A DNA stretch of 64,000 nt from Strongyloides papillosus (Eukaryota; Nematoda; Chromadorea; Rhabditida; Strongyloididae), in the NCBI GenBank assembly GCA_005656395.1, contig SRSI01000078.1:1054001-1118000 (forward strand), in the 5' to 3' direction. Positions within the stretch are counted from its first letter, which is position 1. Every line of letters starts with the position of its first letter. Shown here one piece after another: positions 1 to 11,600 of the stretch. Both the position numbers and the translations under genes were made by a program. The notes below the pieces were generated by a model that did no database searches, was not told the DNA's origin, and saw only the letters and a program-made list of their open reading frames with translations.

Positions 1-659
1 TACAACATAATAAAAAAATATTATTTATCATATTAATTATTGTTTTCATTAAAAATGTTTCTAATTAAACAAAACTATCATTTTAATATTTTTTTATTTT
101 AAAAATTTACAGTAAGAAGATAATTATTGATTGTTAAGTTGTAGTAATTTTTTCTAGAATTTTTCATCTTATTTATGTATACTTCAGAGATTACAATTTT
201 TTAAATAATATGAAATTTCTTGCTTATTGATCTTGACGTTTTTGAAAAGTTTTTCAAACTAATTAATCTTCAAAGTCAGTTGAAGAGGAAATCGAAAACT
301 TGATAATATTTTTAGATACTTTTTTTGTAGTTTATAATTATTTTTAAGAAAAAACGGTAAAATGTTTTTTAAAATATGTCAACGGATTGTTTTTAAATTG
401 ATTTTTTATCTTTGATTATAAAAAAACATCACTATAAAAAGCAATACTTTTTTGTAATAACATTCTCTTAATTTGATAATTAATAATAATTAAAAATATT
501 TATTATTATCATTTGAAGAACTTTCATTAATAAATTATCATCGAATGAAAAATTTTGTGTTTATCATGAATGGTATATGTGTCGAAAAAAATAAAAGATA
601 ATTGTATGATCTTAATAATTTCAATTGAATGGTAGTATTTTCTTCCTAAATATTGTTAG
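1..659. other. Intergenic, no gene seen
   Basis: This is AT-rich sequence with frequent stops in all frames. It is the 3' flank of the WD-repeat gene on the minus strand. I see no RNA gene or repeat in it. Confidence 0.5.
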
Positions 660-2361
660 TATTTAAAAGGTTTGATCAATGTCATTAATTGTTATAAATG
701 AAATTTTTAATGCAGTATGAATAATAAATTTCTAAAAATATACATAAATAAATTAATTAAAGAAGAAGAGAGAGATAAAAAAAAATTCAATAAAAATTTT
801 ATGTTAATTACTTTTTTTATTCATCTACACTTACCCGATTATTAATACTTAGAAATTTTATACAATTTTTTAATGATGTAACAAATTGTCTTTGCCTGTA
901 CTTTCTTCCATTTTTTAATAGTTTCCACTCTGTTATTATTCCACCCTCTGTCATACTATACAAGAATTCACCATCAAACATAAAATCAACAATTTTTTCT
1001 TTTTTATTAAATTTTATTGTATGAATTTGATTGGCACATATTTTATTTTCAATGCTAAAAATTTTAAAGTCAATTAACACACAACAGATAATTTAAAAGA
1101 ATTTTGAATGAAAATTTATGAATGTAATAAAGATTTTAATTAGAAAATGATTAGTCTCGTTTATATACCTGATTTTATCATCCAGCTTCAATTCATTTAC
1201 CACAGCAACATTTTTTTTATAGTAGTGTAGGAGTAGCAAAGTAAAATCACTATTGCACACAACATTAATATTTTTTTTTAATTTTTCATCTACTTCCTCT
1301 CCCTCTTTTCCCTCTTCTTCAAAAATTTTCACTGGAATTTTTGTATAATTAGTTATATTTGAGGTTGTACTTTCTATCCATGTTAATAGAATAATATCTT
1401 TAAAAAGACATATAATCAATTTTCTTGATAAGGTGTTTGATGTATCCATGTTATTTATATCCTCCATTATGCATCCCATTGGCTTTGTAAATAGTGATGA
1501 TATCATAAATTTTAATTTTATAACTTTGTAATTACTATCAATTTCGTAAAATGTACCATCTTCGGCAACTACCAAAAATAACTCATTAAAACTACTTATT
1601 CCAACTATATTTTTGTTGTACTTAATATACATAATTTTAATACCACTAACCAGTTCATATATTATTATTTCATTTTTGATTATTATCTACAAATAAAAGG
1701 TAAGTAAGTTTCTATAAGCATTTATTTATATCATCAAATAGATTTCTTTTGACTATTTATCACATTTAATGTCACTACACCTATCAACATTTATTAGATG
1801 GGATTGATGAAAAGGTTAATTATTATAGGCTTACATACCGCAACATAATCACTAGTTGAATGAAGATTTACCGAATTGTTATCTGAATAAGGAATCTCTA
1901 TTTCCGTCATCTTAGGTACCTAAAAATAAACACATAATTTACTTTAAAGCGTTACTAATAAAAATTTTTATGTCATTTTTAATTTTCTTTACCTACCAAT
2001 ATGTTTGATAGATTCCATTTTTCTAACATATACTTATCACAGCATTCTGTTACCATTAAATAACAATCCTAAAAATAAAAAAGTTTAACTTAAATGTGTA
2101 CTTAAAAAAGTTTATAAAAAAGTTTTTCTTGTTTTGCAAGTTGTAAAATTATACCATAGAAAGACATTAACTTTATATATTCAATATATTTCTATTATAA
2201 TATTTTATTATTTCCATCATTTTATTTACCTCGGCATGCGACGAAATTTTAAAGTTAATAGTAAAATCACCTACTGTCCAGCGTGACGTGTGGTAACAAT
2301 AGCAGGTCAAGTGAAGAATTTTATTAAAAATTTTTAAATTATGCCCATCAAAATATGTGAT
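660..2361 (-). CDS. WD-repeat protein, possibly WDR75/Utp17-like (start unresolved)
   Basis: The exons, read on the minus strand, are about 2361-2230, 2068-1997, 1919-1839, 1686-1169, 1054-835 and probably 731-660. All junctions keep one frame (phases 0,0,0,2,0), which strongly supports a single gene. The protein has beta-propeller-like segments, such as EIIIYELVSG followed by LFLVVAEDGTFYEID, and a late blade GEFLYSMTEGGIITEWKL that resembles the GG-x-x-x-x-L-x-x-W-x-L blade of WDR75. WDR75 is a nucleolar factor of the SSU processome, but that identity is inference and could be wrong. There is an acidic insert (EEEGKEGEEVDE) in exon 4. The first exon is open back to a stop near 2362 but has no in-frame ATG, so a further 5' exon or a different acceptor is missing. 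The last exon rests only on a good donor at 834 and acceptor at 732; without it the frame stops at 817. Confidence 0.55.
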
Positions 2362-2810
2362 TTAAAATGCATTTTATGTTTCTTGTTATAGAAGATTTCT
2401 GAGTTGCACATTCACTCAACCTTTTATTATTATACATATGTATATTTATTTACTTCTACCTATCATCTTTATATTAAAGAAATCTTTTTGCCTATACAAA
2501 TTGTACTATATCATACCTTTTATGTCTAAAATAATATTTATATAAAAGTAGTAGTTTTTGTGTGTCTTTTTTTATCAATTACATGGTAAACAAAATTGAA
2601 ATTTTCTAGCCAACCTATCTCTTATTGTTTAATTATTTATCTTTTATCTTTAACATTTTTAATTAAGCCATTAAAATAAAAATAAGTCTTCCATAAGTTA
2701 ATGTAATGACTATCTAATCTATAAATCTATTATTTTTTTATAATTATAGAAGTTTTCTAACACAATTCATCATTAATTTTATAGAAATTACTATTTTTTA
2801 ATAAGGAAAA
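2362..2810. promoter_or_regulatory. Divergent intergenic region
   Basis: This AT-rich spacer lies between the minus-strand WD gene and the plus-strand glycosyltransferase, so it probably holds both promoters and perhaps the missing 5' exon of the WD gene. I recognise no motif. Confidence 0.3.
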
Positions 2811-4042
2811 ATGACACCAAGATTATGGAATTTATTAAAAGTTATATGCATAACTTTCCTCGTAGCTTTAACCTATTTTGTTTTTATTTTATTATTTAAT
2901 TACTACTATAAACAATATTATACGTCGAATTACAAATTGTCACATGGAGAAGAAAGATGTGTAGAGGGAGGACAAAATTCAAAAGATGGTAATTGTAAAA
3001 TTAATAAATTCAATAAATTAGTATTTGATGGAAATGTTATTGTAAAAATTGAAAATAATATCTATCCAAAAATTGGTAGCAATATAAAATTTTTACTCCA
3101 AAGTGTTAGTGAAGAATTAATCAATAAAGATGCAGAGAATATCCATAAATCAACCTCCATGACAAGTAATACTTATAAAAACAAATTTATTTATGTAACA
3201 ATCGTAACAACATCAACAAAATTATATTTAAAAAATTGGCTTTGCAGTATCTACGGTTTAGAGAAGAAATTGACAGATAGTACCATTTTCGGTAAAGTTT
3301 TACTAATTAGTTTAGATTCTGATTTATGTCAAGAGATTATAAAAGAATATAAATTGCTTTGCCTATATATTCCAGCAGGAGACAAATCAAACAGTGAAAT
3401 AAAGACAATTGATATGTTAAGAAAATGGAATATTTTTGTTGTTGATTTATTAAAAGAAATAGTTGATCAAGGTATAAACGTATTTTATTTTGATACAAAT
3501 ACCATTTGGTTGAAGGATCCATTAACATTAATAAACAATACAACATTAATTGATGATGCTGATATTGTACTTCCTATTAAAGAGGCATTAGATCAACCAT
3601 TCCGTTTCTCTCCTTCACCAATTCTTATCCATTCGACAGAAGCTTCCAAAAATTTCTTATCAAAAATTATTTTACATTTAAAATCATTTAATAAAGATGA
3701 TTTACAATCAAATGTAATTAATGTAAGTTTGTTTATTTATATAGATTTTTCTAATAAACATTTCTCAAGGAAGTTATAAATGAACTTTGTCAGGAAATGT
3801 ATTATGGTATTGTTTGCAGAGAATTTAGTAGGGAAGATGTTTGTGATATGAGACATTGCAGTGATTCAAGATTACCTAGTGGCAAAATGAATCAAACAAT
3901 TATTTTTAATGATTTCGATGTATCGATTAACAATAGTCAAAGATATAATTTCATAAGAAGGAGAAGAATGTGGTTTTTAAATTCATATCATAATGGTTCA
4001 AATAAATGTTTGATATCACGAATTAAAGAAGTTAGTGGATAA
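2811..4042 (+). CDS. Type II membrane nucleotide-diphospho-sugar transferase
   Basis: Two exons, 2811-3722 and 3770-4042, are separated by a 47 bp phase-0 intron and encode 394 aa. Residues about 8-33 form one hydrophobic helix after a short cytoplasmic N terminus, the layout of a Golgi type II glycosyltransferase. The luminal part (about 125-390) has the fold landmarks of the Nucleotid_trans (PF03407) family: a FIYVTIVTTS first strand, LCLYIPAGD, DMLRKWNIF, and VFYFDTNTIWLKDP at the place of the metal-binding DxD. Here the motif reads D-T-N rather than D-x-D, which may weaken metal or donor binding. Exon 2 adds a Cys-rich region (CREFSREDVCDMRHC). A second acceptor at 3742 would lead straight to stop codons, so the acceptor at 3769 was chosen. 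Donor and acceptor sugars cannot be told from the sequence. Confidence 0.75.
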
Positions 4043-4185
4043 TGTATCCAACATTTATAGAATAACTTCTTACAAGTATTTCAAAAATTGTATTGGCAAG
4101 ATAAATGATCACAAAAATATGATAATAGTGAGACATAATGGGTAGGCATGAAAACTAAACTTGTATATGATTGTAATATAAATAA

Positions 4186-4863
4186 TTAAAAAATATTATA
4201 ATAAAAATATATTTTAGATAATGTTTTTTTTAAACATCTACTTACATATTTTTTATTTACTGTAATGGTTAATATTTTTATTGCATTCCGTGTGTATGTA
4301 GAAACGTGAAATTCCATGTTTCTTTTAGTATTGTTGGAATACCAGACTAACCATGATTCTTTATTATTTAAAAAAGACATCATCTTCATTAGGCGTCTGT
4401 ATGTCTCCTCAAAGGTTATTGTTATTGGAATTGTATCAATGGGATAATCAATTTGTAAAATGACATCCTAAATTGATAAATTAAATTTTCTCTTCAATAA
4501 TTACTAACCTTTAAAATAATATCATCTGTTTGTGATGATGCATCATAATACTCGGGGAGAGATTCAAATGTTTGACATCCAATTTCAGCATAAGTTATTG
4601 TTAATGAATAATTTTTTTTTAAATTTAAGCCTGATGAATTATTATTTATCCATGGTTGTTTCTCTAAGAAGATGTATGTGTGACTTGTTAAAATATAACA
4701 TACATTCTTTTGTACATTATAATTTCCTGAACAAAAATCTTCTTCACATGATAAAGAACTCAGACTTTCTATAAATTACAATTATTCACTCAAAAAAGAA
4801 GTATTTGTTTTCCTTACCATCATCGCGAAAGAGATATTCAGTTTTAATGAAAGTTTCTGTCAT
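4186..4863 (-). CDS. Unrecognised three-exon protein
   Basis: Exons 4863-4818, 4768-4509 and 4467-4186 join in frame (phases 1 and 0), each with clean GT/AG ends, and give about 180 aa starting MTETFIKTEYLFRDDE. I do not recognise the family. It has no signal peptide or clear membrane segment. There are six Cys in the first half (for example LSCEEDFCSG, KNVCYIL, EIGCQTF) and a beta-rich second half (DVILQIDYPIDTIPITITFE, then ESWLVWYSNN). A consensus donor at 4245 (TAT|GTAAGT) could instead splice to an acceptor at 4160. This would replace the last 19 residues with a short hydrophobic tail ending at 4109, and that alternative C terminus could anchor the protein in a membrane. The gene is tail-to-tail with the glycosyltransferase, about 140 bp apart. 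Confidence 0.6.
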
Positions 4864-5118
4864 TAAGAAACGGTATAAAATAAATATATATATTTGCTTA
4901 TAAGAATATTCTATTTTTTTACTTTTACTTGTTTGTTACAAACGACAAAGTTGCTTTTAACAACATGTAAATACACAACACAATTTTATTTTATTTTATA
5001 TGGTTGAATAAAATGATAGTGGCACATTGATAATGTGTACTTAGAAATCAGCGTTAATAATATAAGTTTTCTGGTAAATTAAGGACCATAAACTTTTAAT
5101 GGGTGAATTAAAATATAT

Positions 5119-5543
5119 TTATGTATACTTAATAACGTCATCATAACATGGAGGAGATGAATCATTATTTTTTAGCCTCTCGTGAATCTTAACATAAAAA
5201 ATTTCTTTTTGGTTAACCATTTCTTTTGCTCGTCTTCTCTCATTTCTTCTTTGTTGCTCTCTTTTATGTATTCTTTCTCGCATTTTTTTATTTTCATATG
5301 ATTCTAATAATTGTATTCGTGTGGAAAAAAGAATACTGATAAGAAGAGAAATTATTCCCAGTACCATAACTATCCATGCCGTCAAATCCTATAAAGAAAT
5401 GCAATATTGAATTGTTTTTTACTTACATTAATTCCATAATTAATAAAGAAGATGACTCCTAATATTCCTAGTATAACAAACAAACTTATTCCAAAAATTA
5501 TTAAAAAAACCGCTATTGAAAAAGATCGTGTTTTTAGATACAT
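5119..5543 (-). CDS. Small two-helix membrane protein with PPxY tail
   Basis: Exon 5543-5427 (39 codons) joins exon 5388-5119 through a 38 bp phase-0 intron, giving 128 aa. Residues about 9-37 and 40-60 are two hydrophobic helices with a very short loop (NYGINDLTAW). They are followed by a strongly basic helix (KKMRERIHKREQQRRNERRR) and a C terminus SSPPCYDDVIKYT. PPCY fits the PPxY motif that binds WW domains of Nedd4-type ubiquitin ligases, so a hairpin membrane adaptor is possible. That role is inference. No family is recognised. The start is the only in-frame ATG before the first helix, and stops lie upstream. Confidence 0.65.
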
Positions 5544-8500
5544 CGATATTATTTAACTAAAAAGTAGTAAATTAAAAATAAAAGATTTTTTTATATTTTT
5601 TAAATAAAAATTATATATGTTGTTTCTTATCATTTTTTAGACAAATCACTTTTTAAAATAAACACAAATATACTAAAGTTTATAACATTTAGTAATGATT
5701 ATTATATTCTTAAGAAATGGAAACTTTTATAATTTATTTGCTAATACAGAAATTTATTATTATCAATATAATATATTATTGACAGCATTTTAAAAAATAA
5801 TAAATGATTATGTTCTATTTTTACCTTTTATAATATTTATTTTATAGAAACATTTTCAAATTTACATAATAAACTCTTAATAAACACTTTAGATAAAAAG
5901 GTTAAATTTGATGTTTTATCATTAAGATAATTTTCTTTCGATAAATTGAAGCTATAGTAAAAAATTTTTAAAAGTTTTTAATGAAGAAAAAGTGTATTAA
6001 AATATTTCTCATTGAATCGTCAGGAATTTAGTTAAAATTTACTCTTACGAACGATCTTGAGATAAAATTTAGAGGAGTAGATAGGCTTTAATGCAAGCAC
6101 TGTATCATTGGAAAATAATCAAGAAAAAAAGTTACTGATAAGAAATTACGAAGGGTGCTTTTAACAAAGAACTTCAGATAGTTTAATAAGATTGTCCACG
6201 AAAAATAAAGAATTCCTAAAGTTAAAGAAGGTAGTTTGGAAAGGTTGTCCATATGAATTAAAAGTTGGTAGAGACATTTAAAACATAATAGGCTTCAATA
6301 AAATATTTACTATAAAAAAGATGATTCATTAAGGTGTTTTGTCTATGACAAATTGTTTCATAGGAGCGAGTCTTAATTTCGACTTTTTTTTTTCTTCACA
6401 CAAATTACTGAAAAAATTTTAATTGAATTAGTAATACATTAAATATTGGATGTTCTTAAAAATAATTAATATAAAATAATAAAATCTGTGGATTCTTTAT
6501 ATCAATATTGCTTTTATAAAATTGTATATGTATTTTAATTTGGAAATATTCAAACAATATCATTGAAATGAGAATAAATTCTTTGAACATTCTGCATAGA
6601 ATTTATATTAAAAATGCTTGTGAGAAATTTAATTTTAAAAAGAATACTTTCCAGAATATACTACAATAAATGTGTGTTGTAGAAATGAATTTTCAAGTAA
6701 TTTTTGTGGATGTTTTGATTAAAAAATAGATTATAGTTGAAATACCATATGCATAATTCTTTTTTGTAGAACAAAATTCAAAGAGAATCTTTTGTACTAC
6801 CAATTATCCTATTGAATAATATTTAATGTGAAAATTTGGAATAGGAAAATTTATTTAATCAATAAAGCTTAAATATTTATTTTAAACTTCTGGAATACAT
6901 TTTTTAACTATTCATTGAAATAAAAAACGTTCATAGTACAACATTTTAGATAGCTTCTAAAGATGCTTCAATTAAGGAACACTATTACAGTTGTTTTACT
7001 TTTTAGATAGAGTGCAACTAAAAAAAATCATATATAACTGATTGTATGTAAAAAACACATCTTTCAGATGCCATTTACAATAGAAATATTTTCAAAAACT
7101 GCCTTTATCTAACAAAAAATGCTTCTATAGCTACCTTTTAAATATTTTCTATAGATACTTAGTACATTGAATAAAACGAATTATTTTCCCGAATCACTTC
7201 TGAATGAATGAAAACTTGTAAAACAATTTTATGATACTAAGAGCACCCTAATAAATCCTACTTTGCTTCATAAATGCCATATTGAAATTTACTTTACCTA
7301 AAACTTCTATATTGACATTTTAATGAGAAAGGTGGGCACCGGTCTTTCGCAAAAATTTTTGCTGCACACGATGTATGATGTGTAAAATTTATAAAGTGAA
7401 AAGATGTAATTTTATTAAATTTAAATAAAAATCCCATACAATTAATAAAATATAAGTAACAAATAAATAAAAATATGTTTTAGTATATTTCATAATATGA
7501 TTTTTATGCATTTAATACTTTAAATTTACATGAAAGTAGATCTTGAGACCAATTTCAAAATAATTTCTTTACTTTAAATAAATATTTATCGAGAATAATT
7601 GTGATCTACTAGAAACGAGATAATTGTTTCTAAATATTTATAGCGCGACTTAATATTTTCTCTAGTATAATTATAAATAGATAACAGAAATCTATAATTA
7701 TTTGATACATTTTAAATATTCTTATCACTTTTTAATTGATAATATTGATTTGCTTCATGTAAATTTCACTTTTAAATTGCTTTAATATACAAATTAAAAA
7801 TCAGTATCTACAGCAAAATGGCTATATAGCCATCAGGCTAGTGTCCTTTTTCTCAATTTTAGTTCATATTGCAAACTTCTGTGATAAACATTTTGGATTT
7901 TTATAAAATTTAAATTTTAGGTAGTTAATTTTAAAGAACCATTTATAATTAAAAAAAAAAGTTTAACATTTATAATTAGCAACTCTTTTTATACAGATAA
8001 TTTTTGATGATATAATGTTTATTTCGAAGCAAAGATTCTCCTCTAAGATATATCTTAATATCGTTCATGGAAATCAATTTTAAATAGTTTTAAATGTCGT
8101 AAATAATTTACATGTATTATATGTCATTTCAACCAACTAAAGTGATAAAATTGAATTTTCCCTAGCAAAAGAAGAATTGTGTCGTGAATAATAGAATTAT
8201 CTTTACCGTATAATTAAAAAGTTAAAAAAATACAAAATAACAAACACTTCATTTTTTTCAACTTAATTTAATTTAAGTAAATGATGCGTTGAAATTCAAT
8301 TAGTCCATTAAAAATTGAATAAGCAAATTTATATTGAAAATAAATATTTACAATAATAAAACGAATTATGGTTTATTGATACAATTCGAAAAATATTGAG
8401 AAAATATTAAGATAAAATAAAAATAATTGTTTCATTAATGATAAGGTTTAAAAAATGAAACTTTTTAATATTATCCAACTTATAAAAGTATTTTGCGGTC

Positions 8501-8649
8501 CACAAAGGATATTGAAAATCATATATTATTATAATAGTAGCTATTAATATTATGAAAATAAAAATACACTGTTAAATGTGTTTCTTAAAACAATAAATTT
8601 TTAATTGTCTTTTCCTTTATTACTCTATAAATAATGTTCTTGTTATACT
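5544..8649. other. 3.1 kb intergenic, no gene seen
   Basis: AT-rich with no reading frame of useful length on either strand. It is the upstream region of the small membrane protein and the 3' flank of the Rap1GAP gene. I see no tRNA-like structure. Confidence 0.45.
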
Positions 8650-11600
8650 TTATGTGTGTACTGGTGGAGAGACTTCAAAAAAGTCGTCATCACAAATGTA
8701 AGGTCTATCTGGAAGGCTATTTGGAAGGTCTTCATTATTTACGACAGGACAATTTATTGATACACGACGAAGAATTTTTTTTAGACGTAAAATTTCTTCA
8801 TTAGCTTTATCCAGATCATTAGACAAAAGAGATTGCCTTTGTTTTAATCTTTGTATATCAGATTTACATGTAACGTTTTGTCGTAAAAGATCGTTTTTCT
8901 CAACATTTAACCTTTCAACGTCATGAATTAAATCGTCTAACTTTTTCAAATCATCACTATCAGCAGTTGATCGGGCACACGAGGATTGTGGGGATGTATC
9001 ATTCAATGAGATAGTTAAACTTCCGTTCGTCTGCCTCCTAATTACATTTATTGACGATCCGTAATTATGATTATGCATATCAGATGATGCCATACTTTCA
9101 ATTCCTGTATCAGAATCACGTTCTTCACTTTCATTATCCTGACAATTATACTCCCAGTCACCATTAACTGATAATCTATTTCTTCCATATGATGATTTTA
9201 GTTTATCATTCGGTAGACGATACCTCGACACAATTGGTGTTATCCTTTCAACTGTATGAGTTGATGATTTAGATGACCCAGATTTATTATCAATAGTATC
9301 CTCTTCAAAATCAAGGTGATCACTTAGCACCATAGAATTTCTATTTGTTAAACTGTTTGTTGTTGATATCATTCTATCTCTTACTGAAGACGATGTAGAA
9401 TGAATTGATTTACTTTCTAATGGTATTGCATTTTTATGAAATTTCCGATTATTAACGTTAGACATACTTTTCCCTTGAATGCTTTCTGTTAAAGTATGTT
9501 GATCTGTGGATACTGAACGAGACCTACCAGTAAATGCTCGTTTCACAGAATGGAATATTCCAAGATTATTAGATGGGCCAATACTTTCAGTGGAGTCTAA
9601 AAATGCCAATCCATAAAATTCAGACCTTTCTTTTAATGTTGCATAAAGAGTATCAAGTAATGATATTCTTGTTCTCTCCGCTAATTTGGCGAATTTTTCT
9701 GATTTATAAGCAGCATTCTCTGCATTAATTAATTTCGTTAGAAGGAAATTTTTAAATTCTTGTCCCTTCTTAAAGATGGATGGTGATGGAAGGGTTGGAC
9801 CAAAAAATGGTACATCGTTTCTTGCCGTAACTGAAACGCTATATCTACAGTTATCAGTTCCAGAACTAATTGGTTGAACAACAATGTAAGTGTGTAAAAA
9901 GTTTGATTTAATTAAATCCGGACAGAATGGTGTATTTTCTTCTTGAAAAACAATAGCAACTATATCATTACCAATGTGTCTCTTCCTTTGTAACTGCTGT
10001 GAATCTCCAACTGTGTAAGGTAACATTGTCGATACATGAAACATGATTTGTTTATTCTTAAATTGCGTATAAATAGATTCATCACCTGTCTGACCATGAT
10101 GAATATCAAGACCACCCCTATAACCTTCAAAACCTTTTAATTGAACTTTCTCTCCAAGTATACTTAAAAATTCATTAAAAGATGGATTAGTTGAGGCATT
10201 ACCAAATAATTCTTCCTCAGTACTTTGACCAAACTTTTGATATATTACACCAAATTTATAGTTATGAGTAATAACATGTTCATCATAGTTTAAAATAAGT
10301 TCACTACCACCAGGAAAGGCTATTGGTAGGAAACGATCTGCAGTCACCTCATCGCATAGTAAACGTGCCATTCTACTAGCTGTTGGATGATCTTCTAATG
10401 CACTTCCAGGTACTATTTCATGAATTGTACCTTGTCTTGTACGCAACATAATCCTAAAGTGTTCTTGGGATGAGATTGTCTCTGTTCTAACAGAGAGTAT
10501 TAATGGACCAAGGTTATTGTCATGAGCATAAAAATTATGATGTTCTTTATCTAAGAAATGACGTCTATAGCAGTTAGCAGTGTCATCAGTTTCCAATTTA
10601 AATCTCACACAACTGTTATTTATATGTGTTGTAGACCTTTCGATTAAACAATCATCAAGATTTATTGAATTATTTGATACCCCATCTATCCAAAATCCAC
10701 CATTAGATGGTAATATAATTTGCGGATAAGGTTTTATTTGATTTAATATTATTTCATCAATTAATTGCTTACTCGTCCTTAAACAACTAATTTTCTCATT
10801 TGGCATATTAATCTAAAAAATTTATGAATATGTATTTTTAATATATTAAAAGTTTTGCATTACTTACACTTGACTTGCTTAGAGGATTATTTTTAAAAAA
10901 TTTTGTGATTCCCTCACGAGGAGATGAGAAAGGATTTTTAGGTAGAATATTTGAAATTACTGGTGTACTTGTGGAGGATGTTAGGAGAGTTGAGTGTCTT
11001 TTAAGTCTAAATAATTTTTTAAAACCTGATGACAATTCATTTTTTTGTCTTCTAAGCAATGATATATTAGTATTTTTATCATCTGGAGTCATACTAAGAG
11101 AATGAGATAATTCCATTCCATTTAATAAATTATTTTTTTCAATTTTATTACCATCGAAATTTCGAAATTCACTTAAACAAAAAGTATTTCGAAAGTTTCT
11201 TTTTTTATGCTTATCTAATTGAGAAGGTGGTATATCATAGATATATTTTTTTGGTCTAAGCATAATTTTACATGTAGAATTATTAGAATCGTTAAATGTA
11301 TTAATATTAGAATTAGATGTAAAGGAATTTGAGATAATGGGTAGATGTAAGTTAAATGAAATTTGGTGCCTGCCTTTAGGGATTTCACCAGTTGAAGAAA
11401 TATTTATCAAATCTTTAGACTTTATAGATTTAACTTCCAACATTTTTAATTTAAAAATAGATTGATGGTAGGAAAGTTTGAAGTATCGTGTGTCAATTTA
11501 AAAATCTGTTAATATATATCTTATTACAATTAACATTTATTAAAGAAAAAATGTGATAAAAGCAATAACGAAATATTAGATAAAAGAAAGAAAAAGGGTA

